NCBI GenBank assembly: GCA_021821235.1
Contig: JAKACS010000004.1
Coordinates: forward strand, 12,848 to 18,983
DNA: 6,136 nucleotides
Direction of reading: 5' to 3'
From: Bacillota bacterium
Lineage (GTDB): Bacteria; Bacillota; Bacilli; Bacillales_B; DSM-18226
Numbering within the stretch: the stretch's first letter is position 1; the number at the start of each line of letters is the position of its first letter. The notes under the pieces are model-generated. The model searched no databases. It had not been told where the DNA came from and was given only the letters and a program-made list of their open reading frames with translations. Below, piece after piece: positions 1 to 5,952 of the stretch. Made by a program: the position numbers and the translations under genes.

Positions 1-16
1 GTTGCCCTTATGCGTT

Positions 17-40
17 CAGAATTTATGGATATAAATTCTG
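17..40. repeat. Perfect 10-bp inverted repeat
   Basis: CAGAATTTAT (17-26) and ATAAATTCTG (31-40) are perfect inverted copies separated by GGAT. No T tract follows on either strand and the stem is AT-rich, so it is a poor terminator. It lies just beyond the ldh-unit terminator and could be an operator, or part of the end of a neighbouring gene outside the window. The function is unknown. Confidence 0.5.
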
Positions 41-50
41 ATTAGCTAAA

Positions 51-86
51 GAAAAAACCATCTGTGGTTTTCACCAGGCAGATGGT
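51..86 (-). terminator. Rho-independent terminator of the ldh/small-gene unit
   Basis: Read on the minus strand, ACCATCTG (86-79) pairs perfectly with CAGATGGT (64-57). A two-base bulge (CC, 78-77) is followed by an inner TGGT/ACCA stem closed by a GAAA tetraloop (72-69). A run of six T follows the stem directly (57-52). This is a textbook intrinsic terminator for minus-strand transcription. There is no T tract on the plus-strand side, so it should work in one direction only. The TGA stop of the small upstream gene lies at the apical loop, so the last codons of that gene are inside the hairpin. Confidence 0.9.
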
Positions 87-265
87 CCTCCAAAAACGGA
101 TTGCATGAGTTTGTTTTTAACAAATGGCAAGCTCATAAATGAGCCTACTGCGATTCGGCGAACCCATCCCGTTCCGATCAAAAGATTCAAAAGACGGTAG
201 CGGTAGCGATAGGCAGTATAGCCGATCGTTCCAATTAGCAAAATGGATGTTAGTGTGCGAGACAT
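71..265 (-). CDS. Small basic membrane-associated protein of unknown function (64 aa)
   Basis: The predicted protein of 64 residues begins MSRTLTSILLIG. The ATG at 265 is chosen because a strong GGGAGG ribosome binding site lies 7 bases upstream; a longer reading from a TTG at 280 would translate that binding site. Residues 4-19 are hydrophobic, followed by a run of three Tyr-Arg pairs (about residues 19-24) and a second moderately hydrophobic stretch with basic residues (RYRLLNLLIGTGWVRR). This suggests one short membrane anchor with a positively charged cytoplasmic flank. It ends GGPSAW, and the stop codon sits in the terminator hairpin. It lies 60 bases downstream of ldh on the same strand with no terminator between, so co-transcription is likely. 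The family is not recognised with certainty. Its placement downstream of yqgN makes a YqgO-like small protein possible, but that is a guess from gene order. Confidence 0.8.
   Translation of the reverse strand: MSRTLTSILLIGTIGYTAYRYRYRLLNLLIGTGWVRRIAVGSFMSLPFVKNKLMQSVFGGPSAW
195..212. repeat. Three-copy hexamer tandem repeat within the small gene
   Basis: CGGTAG, CGGTAG and CGATAG lie in tandem on the plus strand, encoding Tyr-Arg three times on the minus strand. The unit is a multiple of three, so copy-number change would not shift the frame. It may simply reflect the basic flank of the membrane segment. Confidence 0.6.
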
Positions 266-325
266 TTTGATCCCTCCCAATACTAGTTTGAGTCGCCTGT
301 CCGCTTTTTATCCATCCACTTGCCG

Positions 326-1342
<1,017 letters not shown>

Positions 1343-1366
1343 AACATACACCGACAGTTCAATTAT

Positions 1367-2152
1367 TTATATTATACGCAGTACTATTACTGCCAAAAGA
1401 CTTGCAAGAAATCCTGAAAGAAAATTCACCATGTCGTTATCAACAAATCGGAGGCCTTTAATTTGTTTAGCCGGCAGACCACAGTGGTTCTTTTTCTCTG
1501 TTTTCAACCCGCATGTCGAACAATGGTAGACTTGCTGGATAGAGGCTCCCAGTACTGTATCAATGAGATTTCCTACATAACCGAAAAGAAAAATAAAGAT
1601 GGACATCTTTAGATCAAAAGAAAATAAAGCACCCGCCAAACCCGCGATTACAAAAGAGCCAAGAAGACCGGCAGCGCTGCCCAGTAAACTGATTGCGCCA
1701 GATGTTCCTTTTTCAACACGCTTAAACGACCTTACATCAATTGGATTTTTGTTGCTTAATGAACCAATTTCAGAGGCCCAAGTGTCAGAGTTGGCACTTG
1801 CAATAGACACCGCAAAAATAAGCAGCCATTGCGGCATGTGATCAAAAGAATAAATGAGAGCGGCCATTGCGGCTGTTCCACCATTTGCAAATACCTGCCG
1901 CCAATCTCTTCGTGACCCTTTCGCCAATTTTTCTTCCATTCCTTTTTTTAACGATGCTTTGTACTTTGACCACAAACTGGAGGATGCAAAAAAGGCACCT
2001 AAAAGAACCAGCCCCTTTGCTCCAAAGCCAAGGTAGACTGCCGATCCAATCGCAACCGCGGCAACAGCACCGCTTAAGGAAAGCGATTGAACATAGAAAC
2101 CTGCCAAACCTGTAGAAGCAATCAGAAGAAAAAACAGACTCCCTTCCCTCAT
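1367..2152 (-). CDS. DUF92 family integral membrane protein
   Basis: This 261-residue polytopic membrane protein matches the DUF92 (TIGR00297) family by pattern: NGGTAA (90-95), ASANSDTWASEIG (118-130) with acidic residues inside a hydrophobic stretch, EKGTSGAIS (147-155), GNLIDTVLGA (194-203) and a Cys/His cluster (C211, C214, H223, C224) that could bind a metal. Hydrophobic spans lie near residues 5-20, 26-60, 92-121, 153-178, 183-205 and 241-260. The plant member VTE6 is a phytyl-phosphate kinase, so phosphorylation of an isoprenoid alcohol or phosphate at the membrane is a reasonable hypothesis, but the bacterial function is not established. The ATG overlaps the yqgN stop in an ATGA junction, which suggests translational coupling. 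The Shine-Dalgarno sequence upstream is weak (AGGT), fitting reinitiation. Confidence 0.9.
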   Translation of the reverse strand: MREGSLFFLLIASTGLAGFYVQSLSLSGAVAAVAIGSAVYLGFGAKGLVLLGAFFASSSLWSKYKASLKKGMEEKLAKGSRRDWRQVFANGGTAAMAALIYSFDHMPQWLLIFAVSIASANSDTWASEIGSLSNKNPIDVRSFKRVEKGTSGAISLLGSAAGLLGSFVIAGLAGALFSFDLKMSIFIFLFGYVGNLIDTVLGASIQQVYHCSTCGLKTEKKNHCGLPAKQIKGLRFVDNDMVNFLSGFLASLLAVIVLRII

Positions 2153-2715
2153 TTAGTATCAAGTACCTGTTTATTCGTAATGATTTTTGCAACAGGAATA
2201 TCATGTGCTTGTACAGGAAATTCCTCAATCAGTTGGAAATCAAAAGCCAACGAAATCGTTTCACCTTGATAGTTAAGTAAAAAACGGTCGTAATACCCAC
2301 CGCCGAAACCAATCCGATATCCCTTTTTGGTAAAAGCCAATCCCGGTACAAGCAAAAGATCGATTTCCTTTGCATCCAGTTTTACCGTCTGCTGTTCAAT
2401 CGGCTCGTATAAGCCAAAGAATACGGATTCCAGTTGGGAGAATTGCGATAGTGCATGAAACGTTAAAGTTTTGTTAGCTTGGTGGCATTTTGGTACAGCA
2501 ACTTGTTTCCCTTGCTCCCACGCTTTGCGAATGATTTGGTATGTATCGACTTCTGGCGGATTTGAGATGGTAATCCCGATCACCTTTGCCTCTTTCCAAG
2601 CCTGCTGTTCGTAAAGCCGCTTCGCTATTTCATAAGAAAAGTCTTCGTAGATAGGTTTGGAAAGGTCTTTTAGACTGGCTTTCATTTGTGTTCGAATCGT
2701 TTTTTTATCGTTCAT
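2149..2715 (-). CDS. yqgN: 5-formyltetrahydrofolate cyclo-ligase
   Basis: This cytoplasmic enzyme converts 5-formyltetrahydrofolate to 5,10-methenyltetrahydrofolate using ATP, returning an inhibitory folate to the one-carbon pool. The 188-residue length is typical. Key signatures are VPKC (74-77), GLYEP (101-105), LLVPGLAFTKKGYRIGFGGG (121-140) running into YYDRFL (141-146), the hallmark glycine-rich loop of the family, and the closing HDIPVAKIIT (171-180). The ATG at 2715 has a GAGGAG site 9 bases upstream. It lies 92 bases after rpmG, from which it is separated by a terminator, and overlaps the DUF92 start by four bases. The rpmG-yqgN pairing is also known in B. subtilis. No convincing promoter was found in the gap, so it may depend on partial readthrough. 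Confidence 0.96.
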   Translation of the reverse strand: MNDKKTIRTQMKASLKDLSKPIYEDFSYEIAKRLYEQQAWKEAKVIGITISNPPEVDTYQIIRKAWEQGKQVAVPKCHQANKTLTFHALSQFSQLESVFFGLYEPIEQQTVKLDAKEIDLLLVPGLAFTKKGYRIGFGGGYYDRFLLNYQGETISLAFDFQLIEEFPVQAHDIPVAKIITNKQVLDTK

Positions 2716-2775
2716 TCATCTTCTCCTCATTTGTTTTAATCAGCCGTTTTTTATCAATATTCAGTTATTTATCCT

Positions 2776-2809
2776 AACAAAAAAAGCAGCAGGAAGCACC
2801 TACTGCTTT
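2776..2809 (-). terminator. Intrinsic terminator of rpmG
   Basis: On the minus strand AAAGCAG (2809-2803) pairs with CTGCTTT (2789-2783). After one A-C mismatch an AGG/CCT stem continues, with a five-base loop (2798-2794). A run of seven T follows (2785-2779, partly shared with the stem). The stem starts within the rpmG TAA stop codon. The plus-strand side is only ATTTTG, so action is mainly on minus-strand transcription. Confidence 0.85.
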
Positions 2810-2957
2810 ATTTTGTTTCACGATGTGTTGTTGTCCGCTTTTCTCTTGGGCAATATTTTTTAAGCTCAAGACGGTCGGGATTGTTACGTTTATTTTTTGT
2901 TGAAATATAGTTACGGTCTCCACATTCTGTGCAAGCTAACGTAATATTCACACGCAT
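2808..2957 (-). CDS. rpmG: 50S ribosomal protein L33 (RpmGA type)
   Basis: This 49-residue gene encodes the large-subunit ribosomal protein L33. The sequence starts [19 protein letters not shown] and ends [15 protein letters not shown]. The first pair of cysteines (C9, C12, CTEC) is present but the second pair is reduced to CPRE, so only three cysteines remain. This is the usual pattern of the Bacillus RpmGA paralogue rather than a mutation. Zinc binding, if any, would be incomplete. The ATG at 2957 follows a strong GGAGGG site 8 bases upstream. It has its own promoter and terminator, so it is probably a single-gene transcript. Confidence 0.97.
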   Translation of the reverse strand: MRVNITLACTECGDRNYISTKNKRNNPDRLELKKYCPREKRTTTHRETK

Positions 2958-2995
2958 GTTCATTTCCCTCCAAACTTGCTAGTAAAGTTCATACG

Positions 2996-3012
2996 ACTTT
3001 TCTATAATACCA
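2996..3012 (-). promoter_or_regulatory. Extended -10 promoter of rpmG
   Basis: On the minus strand TATTAT (3009-3004) is preceded by TGG, giving the extended -10 form TGnTATTAT. No good -35 hexamer lies 16-18 bases upstream, as is common with extended -10 promoters. Transcription would start near 2997, about 40 bases before the rpmG ATG. Confidence 0.6.
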
Positions 3013-3082
3013 TCTTTCAAAGGGAAATGCTAGTACTGTTTTTAAAAGTTCTGCAAACGGCCTTTTGGAAATGGTTGAAACA

Positions 3083-3706
3083 CTATCGCTTCATCTGTTT
3101 ATTCAATAGAACATGGTTGAGCAGCCCAACTTCCTGCCTGCTTTTCCCGTGGATTACCCATGAATGGATTTGCACTGTTTCATGGGCTCCAATTGTTGTA
3201 TCTAACGCCAAAATGCTTGTGGATGGCCCTTTAACCATCGGCTGATATTTAAGACTGCCATGCTGTTCGCAATTCCAAATTTGATTGGAAATTAGATTCC
3301 AGAACGGTTGAATCGTGTATTCGTTAGCGGGTTTTCCATTGCAGCGGGCATTCACCATATAAACGTCATGATTAATTAAATGAAACACATTTCGGTCTGT
3401 TGGCGAGGCGAATGAAAACTGCTTTTCAAGCAGATTGGGATGATAATGGGCAGCTAAAACCTTCATCTCTTTCGATTCCGTACTATGATTGCTGACAAAT
3501 AGCCGATAATAACAAATTTTTGAATGAATCCTTTCGAGCACTACTTTGACAGTCATTTTTTCAGTATAAATTACTTTTTCCCGAACATCGTGAAGCCAAT
3601 GGCAATTTCCATTCAGCCATATGCCCGGAGTAAAATGGAGTGAATCAAGTTTGGTTGACGAAAAAGAAATTTCTTCTACTTTATCAAGTTCAGTTAGTTT
3701 AACCAT
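3083..3706 (-). CDS. Unrecognised 207-aa protein, third gene of the glycosyltransferase operon
   Basis: I do not recognise this family. The 207-residue product has no signal peptide and no membrane segment. It is rich in alternating hydrophobic and polar residues, aromatics and histidines, which suggests a beta-rich soluble fold; examples are NCHWLHD (34-40), YYRLFVSN (66-73), AAHYHPN (85-91) and the C-terminal stretch GPSTSILALDTTI (160-172) leading to IHSWVIHGKSR (180-190). The ATG at 3706 has an AAGGTG site 9 bases upstream. It begins 25 bases after the glycosyltransferase stop, so it is very likely in the same operon. A role with the glycosyltransferase product, for example carbohydrate binding or modification, is inferred only from this position. 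There is no clear terminator in the 125 bases before rpmG. Confidence 0.85.
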   Translation of the reverse strand: MVKLTELDKVEEISFSSTKLDSLHFTPGIWLNGNCHWLHDVREKVIYTEKMTVKVVLERIHSKICYYRLFVSNHSTESKEMKVLAAHYHPNLLEKQFSFASPTDRNVFHLINHDVYMVNARCNGKPANEYTIQPFWNLISNQIWNCEQHGSLKYQPMVKGPSTSILALDTTIGAHETVQIHSWVIHGKSRQEVGLLNHVLLNKQMKR

Positions 3707-3731
3707 TTCTCTTTACACCTTTTTAAAAATT

Positions 3732-4973
3732 TTATTTTCGAATCAACTGTTCATCATTTGGATTGATTTGCTGTCGGAGAAGCAGATCCTCCATTAGTCG
3801 TTTTGTCTCGGTTGCAATCCGTTTCCAGCCATATAAGCTTTTCACCATTTTTCTGCCTTGTAAACCAATTTCTTGCGCTTTTTGTGGATTTTTCAGTAAA
3901 AAATGAATCTGATCAAGCAATTGCGCTGCATCACCCGGTTCAATCAATAATCCGGTTTCCATGTGTTGGAGAATCGTTTGCAATCCGCCAACTCTTGAAG
4001 CAATTGTTGGCTTTCCGTGATTCATTGATTCTAAAACAACAATCCCAAACGGCTCATACAAGCTTGGAAAAATCGCAATGTCGCACTGTCGGTAGTAGGC
4101 ATCCTTCTCTTCATCCGATATATAGCCGACAAACGTAATGTACTCTTGCAAATTCCGTTCAATAATTTGCCGCCGGTATGTCTCAAGCATCGGACCCTTG
4201 CCGGCAATCAAGAAATGGATGGCTGCATTGGCTTGTTTTGCGAGTGCTGCTGCCTCGATCAGGGTCGCAAAACCTTTTTCCGAAACGACACGGCCAACGG
4301 AAAAAATACGCTTTTTTCCTTCCCATTGAGGGAAAGCGATTTCTTTTTCTGGCAGGGATTTGATGCAATCAATTCCATTTGCAATGATCGAGATTCTCTC
4401 CCTATCTAATCCAAATACGAGTGACAGTTCTTCCCTCATAAATTCACTGCATACAATGACATGGTCTGCCATATTCAATAAATGTTGTTCCTGCTCATGA
4501 ATGGACCGTTGCATTTCATTGTGAATTCCTGCATTTCTTCCATATTCAGTGGCGTGTATGGTTGCCAATAGCGGCAGTCCTAATACATCTTTTAAGGCCA
4601 TGGCCGCAGAACCGGTAAGCCAGTCATGGGCATGGATCAGTTTGAAATTTATTTTCGCAGCCAATTTTGCGGCTTCTGAAGCAATTGCAACATTCAAACC
4701 AGCTATCCATCGAAGGAATTGCTCGTCATTTTCCTTTAATGGTTTAACCCTGTGGATATGAACCCCATCAGAATATTCATATGGAGGCAGTCCACCGCAT
4801 CCAGCAGTTACCACATGCACTTCTATTCCGATCATGGCAAGCTGCTTTGACAAACCATGTACATGTCTTGATAAACCGCCAACAACATTTGGGGGATATT
4901 CCCATGTGAGCATGAGAATTTTAACGTTTTGACTTTCAACATTCTGTCTTTTTTGCGGGCAAACTTCAGTCAT
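3732..4973 (-). CDS. Family 4 glycosyltransferase (GT-B fold)
   Basis: This 413-residue enzyme transfers a sugar from a nucleotide sugar with retention of configuration and should act in the cytoplasm. The N-terminal domain shows KILMLTWEYPPNVVGG (18-33) with the acceptor-side Gly-Gly, HAHDW (115-119) and ATEYGRN (141-147). The C-terminal donor domain shows FSVGRVVSEKGF (224-235) with Arg228 and Lys233, IAGKGP (256-261), the EX7E motif EPFGIVVLE (Glu307 to Glu315) and GLLIEPGD (341-348). All catalytic positions of GT4 enzymes appear intact. The N-terminus resembles the GT4 enzymes related to glycogen synthases, but donor and acceptor cannot be read from the sequence. It starts inside the end of the DUF4912 gene (8-base overlap ATGACTGA) with GGAGAG 5 bases upstream. 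By position before rpmG it may correspond to B. subtilis yqgM, which is uncertain. Confidence 0.95.
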   Translation of the reverse strand: MTEVCPQKRQNVESQNVKILMLTWEYPPNVVGGLSRHVHGLSKQLAMIGIEVHVVTAGCGGLPPYEYSDGVHIHRVKPLKENDEQFLRWIAGLNVAIASEAAKLAAKINFKLIHAHDWLTGSAAMALKDVLGLPLLATIHATEYGRNAGIHNEMQRSIHEQEQHLLNMADHVIVCSEFMREELSLVFGLDRERISIIANGIDCIKSLPEKEIAFPQWEGKKRIFSVGRVVSEKGFATLIEAAALAKQANAAIHFLIAGKGPMLETYRRQIIERNLQEYITFVGYISDEEKDAYYRQCDIAIFPSLYEPFGIVVLESMNHGKPTIASRVGGLQTILQHMETGLLIEPGDAAQLLDQIHFLLKNPQKAQEIGLQGRKMVKSLYGWKRIATETKRLMEDLLLRQQINPNDEQLIRK

Positions 4974-5607
4974 TTTTGCTCTCCATTTCTTTTTGCGATG
5001 ATTCTTGATAATAGCTATAGGTGCTCACATGTTCCAGCCAAGCGGGAGTTGTTTCTCCGTTTGCTTCACTGCCTTTTTCTACATCTATTTCGCTGGCAAA
5101 ACCAAGCTGAACAGCATTTGAACGCAGAATAGGAAAAAAGTCATTTTCCGTCATTTTTACTCCCAATTCCGCAACATAACTTCGATTAGAAGGCAGTCCT
5201 TTCACGTTCCAGCTTTCATGTGAATACGAAACGGCCAATTCATAATAATGATGAGCATTCGAGCCAGTAAAGCTTCGTTTCGTAACATCATAGATTCGAA
5301 TCACTTGAACAAGATCGTCAAAATTGGCTTGAAAAAAATGTTTCACTACCGTTTTTGGAAGTTCAACAGCCTGCCAGCTTAATGCAACCTTTTGAGTATC
5401 CGTTTGTTTCAGGACAAGCTCTGTCGTAAATACGGGGGTGATCTCTTCGAAAGAGCTTACTTTATCCGCCGACTGCTTCTCGTGATCGTTGCTGTTCCCC
5501 ACTTTATTCCAGCGATAGCGGACAGATCCAGCCGTTGTCTTTACTCTCTTTTCAACTTGCCGGAAGGAAAAACCATTCCGTCTTCGTTCAATCACTTCAT
5601 CAAGCAT
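4966..5607 (-). CDS. DUF4912 domain protein with helix-turn-helix-like N-terminus
   Basis: The 213-residue protein has two parts. Residues 1-35 (starting MLDEVIERRRNGFSFRQVEK, ending GSVRYRWNK) look like a short helix-turn-helix of the kind found in resolvase or transposase-like DNA-binding segments. A low-complexity polar linker (36-55) leads to a DUF4912 domain at about 65-170, with LVQVIRIYDVTK (99-110), HHYYELAVS (119-127), the tryptophan-containing WNVKGLP (133-139), SYVAELGV (143-150) and FPILRSNAV (158-166). DUF4912 has no firm function and is often encoded beside glycosyltransferases or alpha-glucan enzymes. The last 45 residues are acidic and probably disordered. The ATG at 5607 has GGAGG 6 bases upstream. 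It is the first gene of the operon and overlaps the glycosyltransferase by 8 bases, so the two proteins are probably made in step. Confidence 0.92.
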   Translation of the reverse strand: MLDEVIERRRNGFSFRQVEKRVKTTAGSVRYRWNKVGNSNDHEKQSADKVSSFEEITPVFTTELVLKQTDTQKVALSWQAVELPKTVVKHFFQANFDDLVQVIRIYDVTKRSFTGSNAHHYYELAVSYSHESWNVKGLPSNRSYVAELGVKMTENDFFPILRSNAVQLGFASEIDVEKGSEANGETTPAWLEHVSTYSYYQESSQKEMESKND

Positions 5608-5638
5608 GTCTTTCCTCCAGTCCGCAAACTATTAATCT

Positions 5639-5653
5639 ATGCAACTATTGCAT
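5639..5653. repeat. Perfect palindrome in the leader of the DUF4912 operon
   Basis: ATGCAA and TTGCAT are separated by CTA, giving a 6-base perfect inverted repeat. It lies between the predicted promoter and the ribosome binding site of the DUF4912 gene, about 30 bases before the ATG. Its placement suits an operator for a dimeric regulator, possibly even the DUF4912 protein's own N-terminal HTH-like segment, but nothing identifies the binder. Confidence 0.45.
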
Positions 5654-5680
5654 CCATTATTCATTTACTTTTCTTATTTA

Positions 5681-5709
5681 ATAGTAGCACTCACGAAGAA
5701 ACTGTACAA
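5681..5709 (-). promoter_or_regulatory. Candidate sigma-A promoter of the DUF4912-glycosyltransferase operon
   Basis: On the minus strand TTGTAC (5709-5704) and TACTAT (5686-5681) are separated by exactly 17 bases. The -10 is preceded by TGC, giving an extended -10. The start point would be near 5674, leaving a leader of about 65 bases that carries the palindrome at 5639-5653. The hexamers themselves match the consensus only in part. Confidence 0.45.
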
Positions 5710-5796
5710 TAAACGCATTTTGTCGTTTCTTGCCTTCCCTTATCCAGCAGGGCATTAAAACTAAATGTTTTTTTCCACTGCTGACAAAAAAGAAAA

Positions 5797-5803
5797 TTCG
5801 ACA
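5797..5803 (-). promoter_or_regulatory. Spo0A-box-like site 1 (TGTCGAA)
   Basis: TTCGACA on the plus strand is TGTCGAA on the minus strand, an exact match to the 0A-box core TGNCGAA. It lies about 90 bases upstream of the -35 of the plus-strand gene. Confidence 0.4.
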
Positions 5804-5830
5804 CCCTCTTTTTATATAAAAACCAACTTT

Positions 5831-5837
5831 TTCGACA
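5831..5837 (-). promoter_or_regulatory. Spo0A-box-like site 2 (TGTCGAAAAA)
   Basis: The minus strand reads ATGTCGAAAAAG, an exact 0A-box core followed by the A-rich flank typical of strong sites. With site 3 it forms an 11-base perfect inverted repeat (5828-5838 with 5888-5898). Confidence 0.5.
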
Positions 5838-5888
5838 TATTGCTTTATGAAGCAGCTAAAAAAGAAGTCCATTATCGTCGATCGGTCA

Positions 5889-5895
5889 TGTCGAA
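5889..5895 (+). promoter_or_regulatory. Spo0A-box-like site 3 on the -35 of the right-edge gene
   Basis: The plus strand reads ATGTCGAAAAAAA, an exact 0A-box core with an A-rich flank. It overlaps the -35 hexamer TCGAAA (5891-5896) of the putative promoter of the gene at 5953. Spo0A-activated sigma-A promoters are known to carry a 0A box at this position. Confidence 0.5.
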
Positions 5896-5919
5896 AAAAA
5901 TGATGGATAATGGTAAAAT
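5891..5919 (+). promoter_or_regulatory. Candidate promoter of the right-edge gene
   Basis: TCGAAA (5891-5896), a 17-base spacer and TAAAAT (5914-5919) lie upstream of the ribosome binding site. TGG precedes the -10, giving an extended -10 element. The start point would be near 5926, about 27 bases before the ATG. Confidence 0.55.
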
Positions 5920-5952
5920 ACAACTAGTAAGTGAACTGTTGAGGTGCAATTT

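Larger units (their letters stand above)
5608..5952. other. Divergent intergenic region with Spo0A-box-like sites
   Basis: No gene is supported in this 345-base AT-rich region; short reading frames here lack ribosome binding sites. It holds the candidate minus-strand promoter (5681-5709), the palindrome 5639-5653, a 7-base inverted repeat AAGAAAC/GTTTCTT (5696-5702 and 5725-5731), the candidate plus-strand promoter near 5891-5919, and three exact TGTCGAA sequences, listed separately. It also contains an 8-base inverted repeat CCATTATC/GATAATGG (5869-5876 and 5906-5913) around the plus-strand promoter and a small hairpin TGCTT/AAGCA (5841-5854). Confidence 0.7.

Noticed and set aside
1..45. 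Plus-strand frame ending MRSEFMDINSD then TAG at 43-45
   Set aside because: It could be the tail of a convergent gene, but only 14 codons are visible and nothing distinguishes it from chance.
266..280. Longer TTG start for the small gene
   Set aside because: It would translate the GGGAGG ribosome binding site that serves the ATG at 265.
1842..2228. Minus-strand 128-codon frame across the yqgN/DUF92 junction
   Set aside because: It is out of frame with two well-supported genes and shows only frame-shifted composition.
2840..2852. Loss of the second cysteine pair in L33 as a mutation
   Set aside because: CPRE or CPRD in place of a full CxxC is normal for the Bacillus RpmGA form.
3040..3082. 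Terminator after the 207-residue gene
   Set aside because: Only a five-base AAAAG/CTTTT pairing with no T tract is present, too weak to call.
3803..4409. Several plus-strand open frames of 61-111 codons opposite the glycosyltransferase
   Set aside because: They are antisense shadows of a gene whose motifs are intact along its whole length.
5678..5923. Minus-strand 81-codon open frame in the intergenic region
   Set aside because: It starts at a TTG without a binding site and spans the candidate promoter of the DUF4912 operon; it shows no family resemblance.
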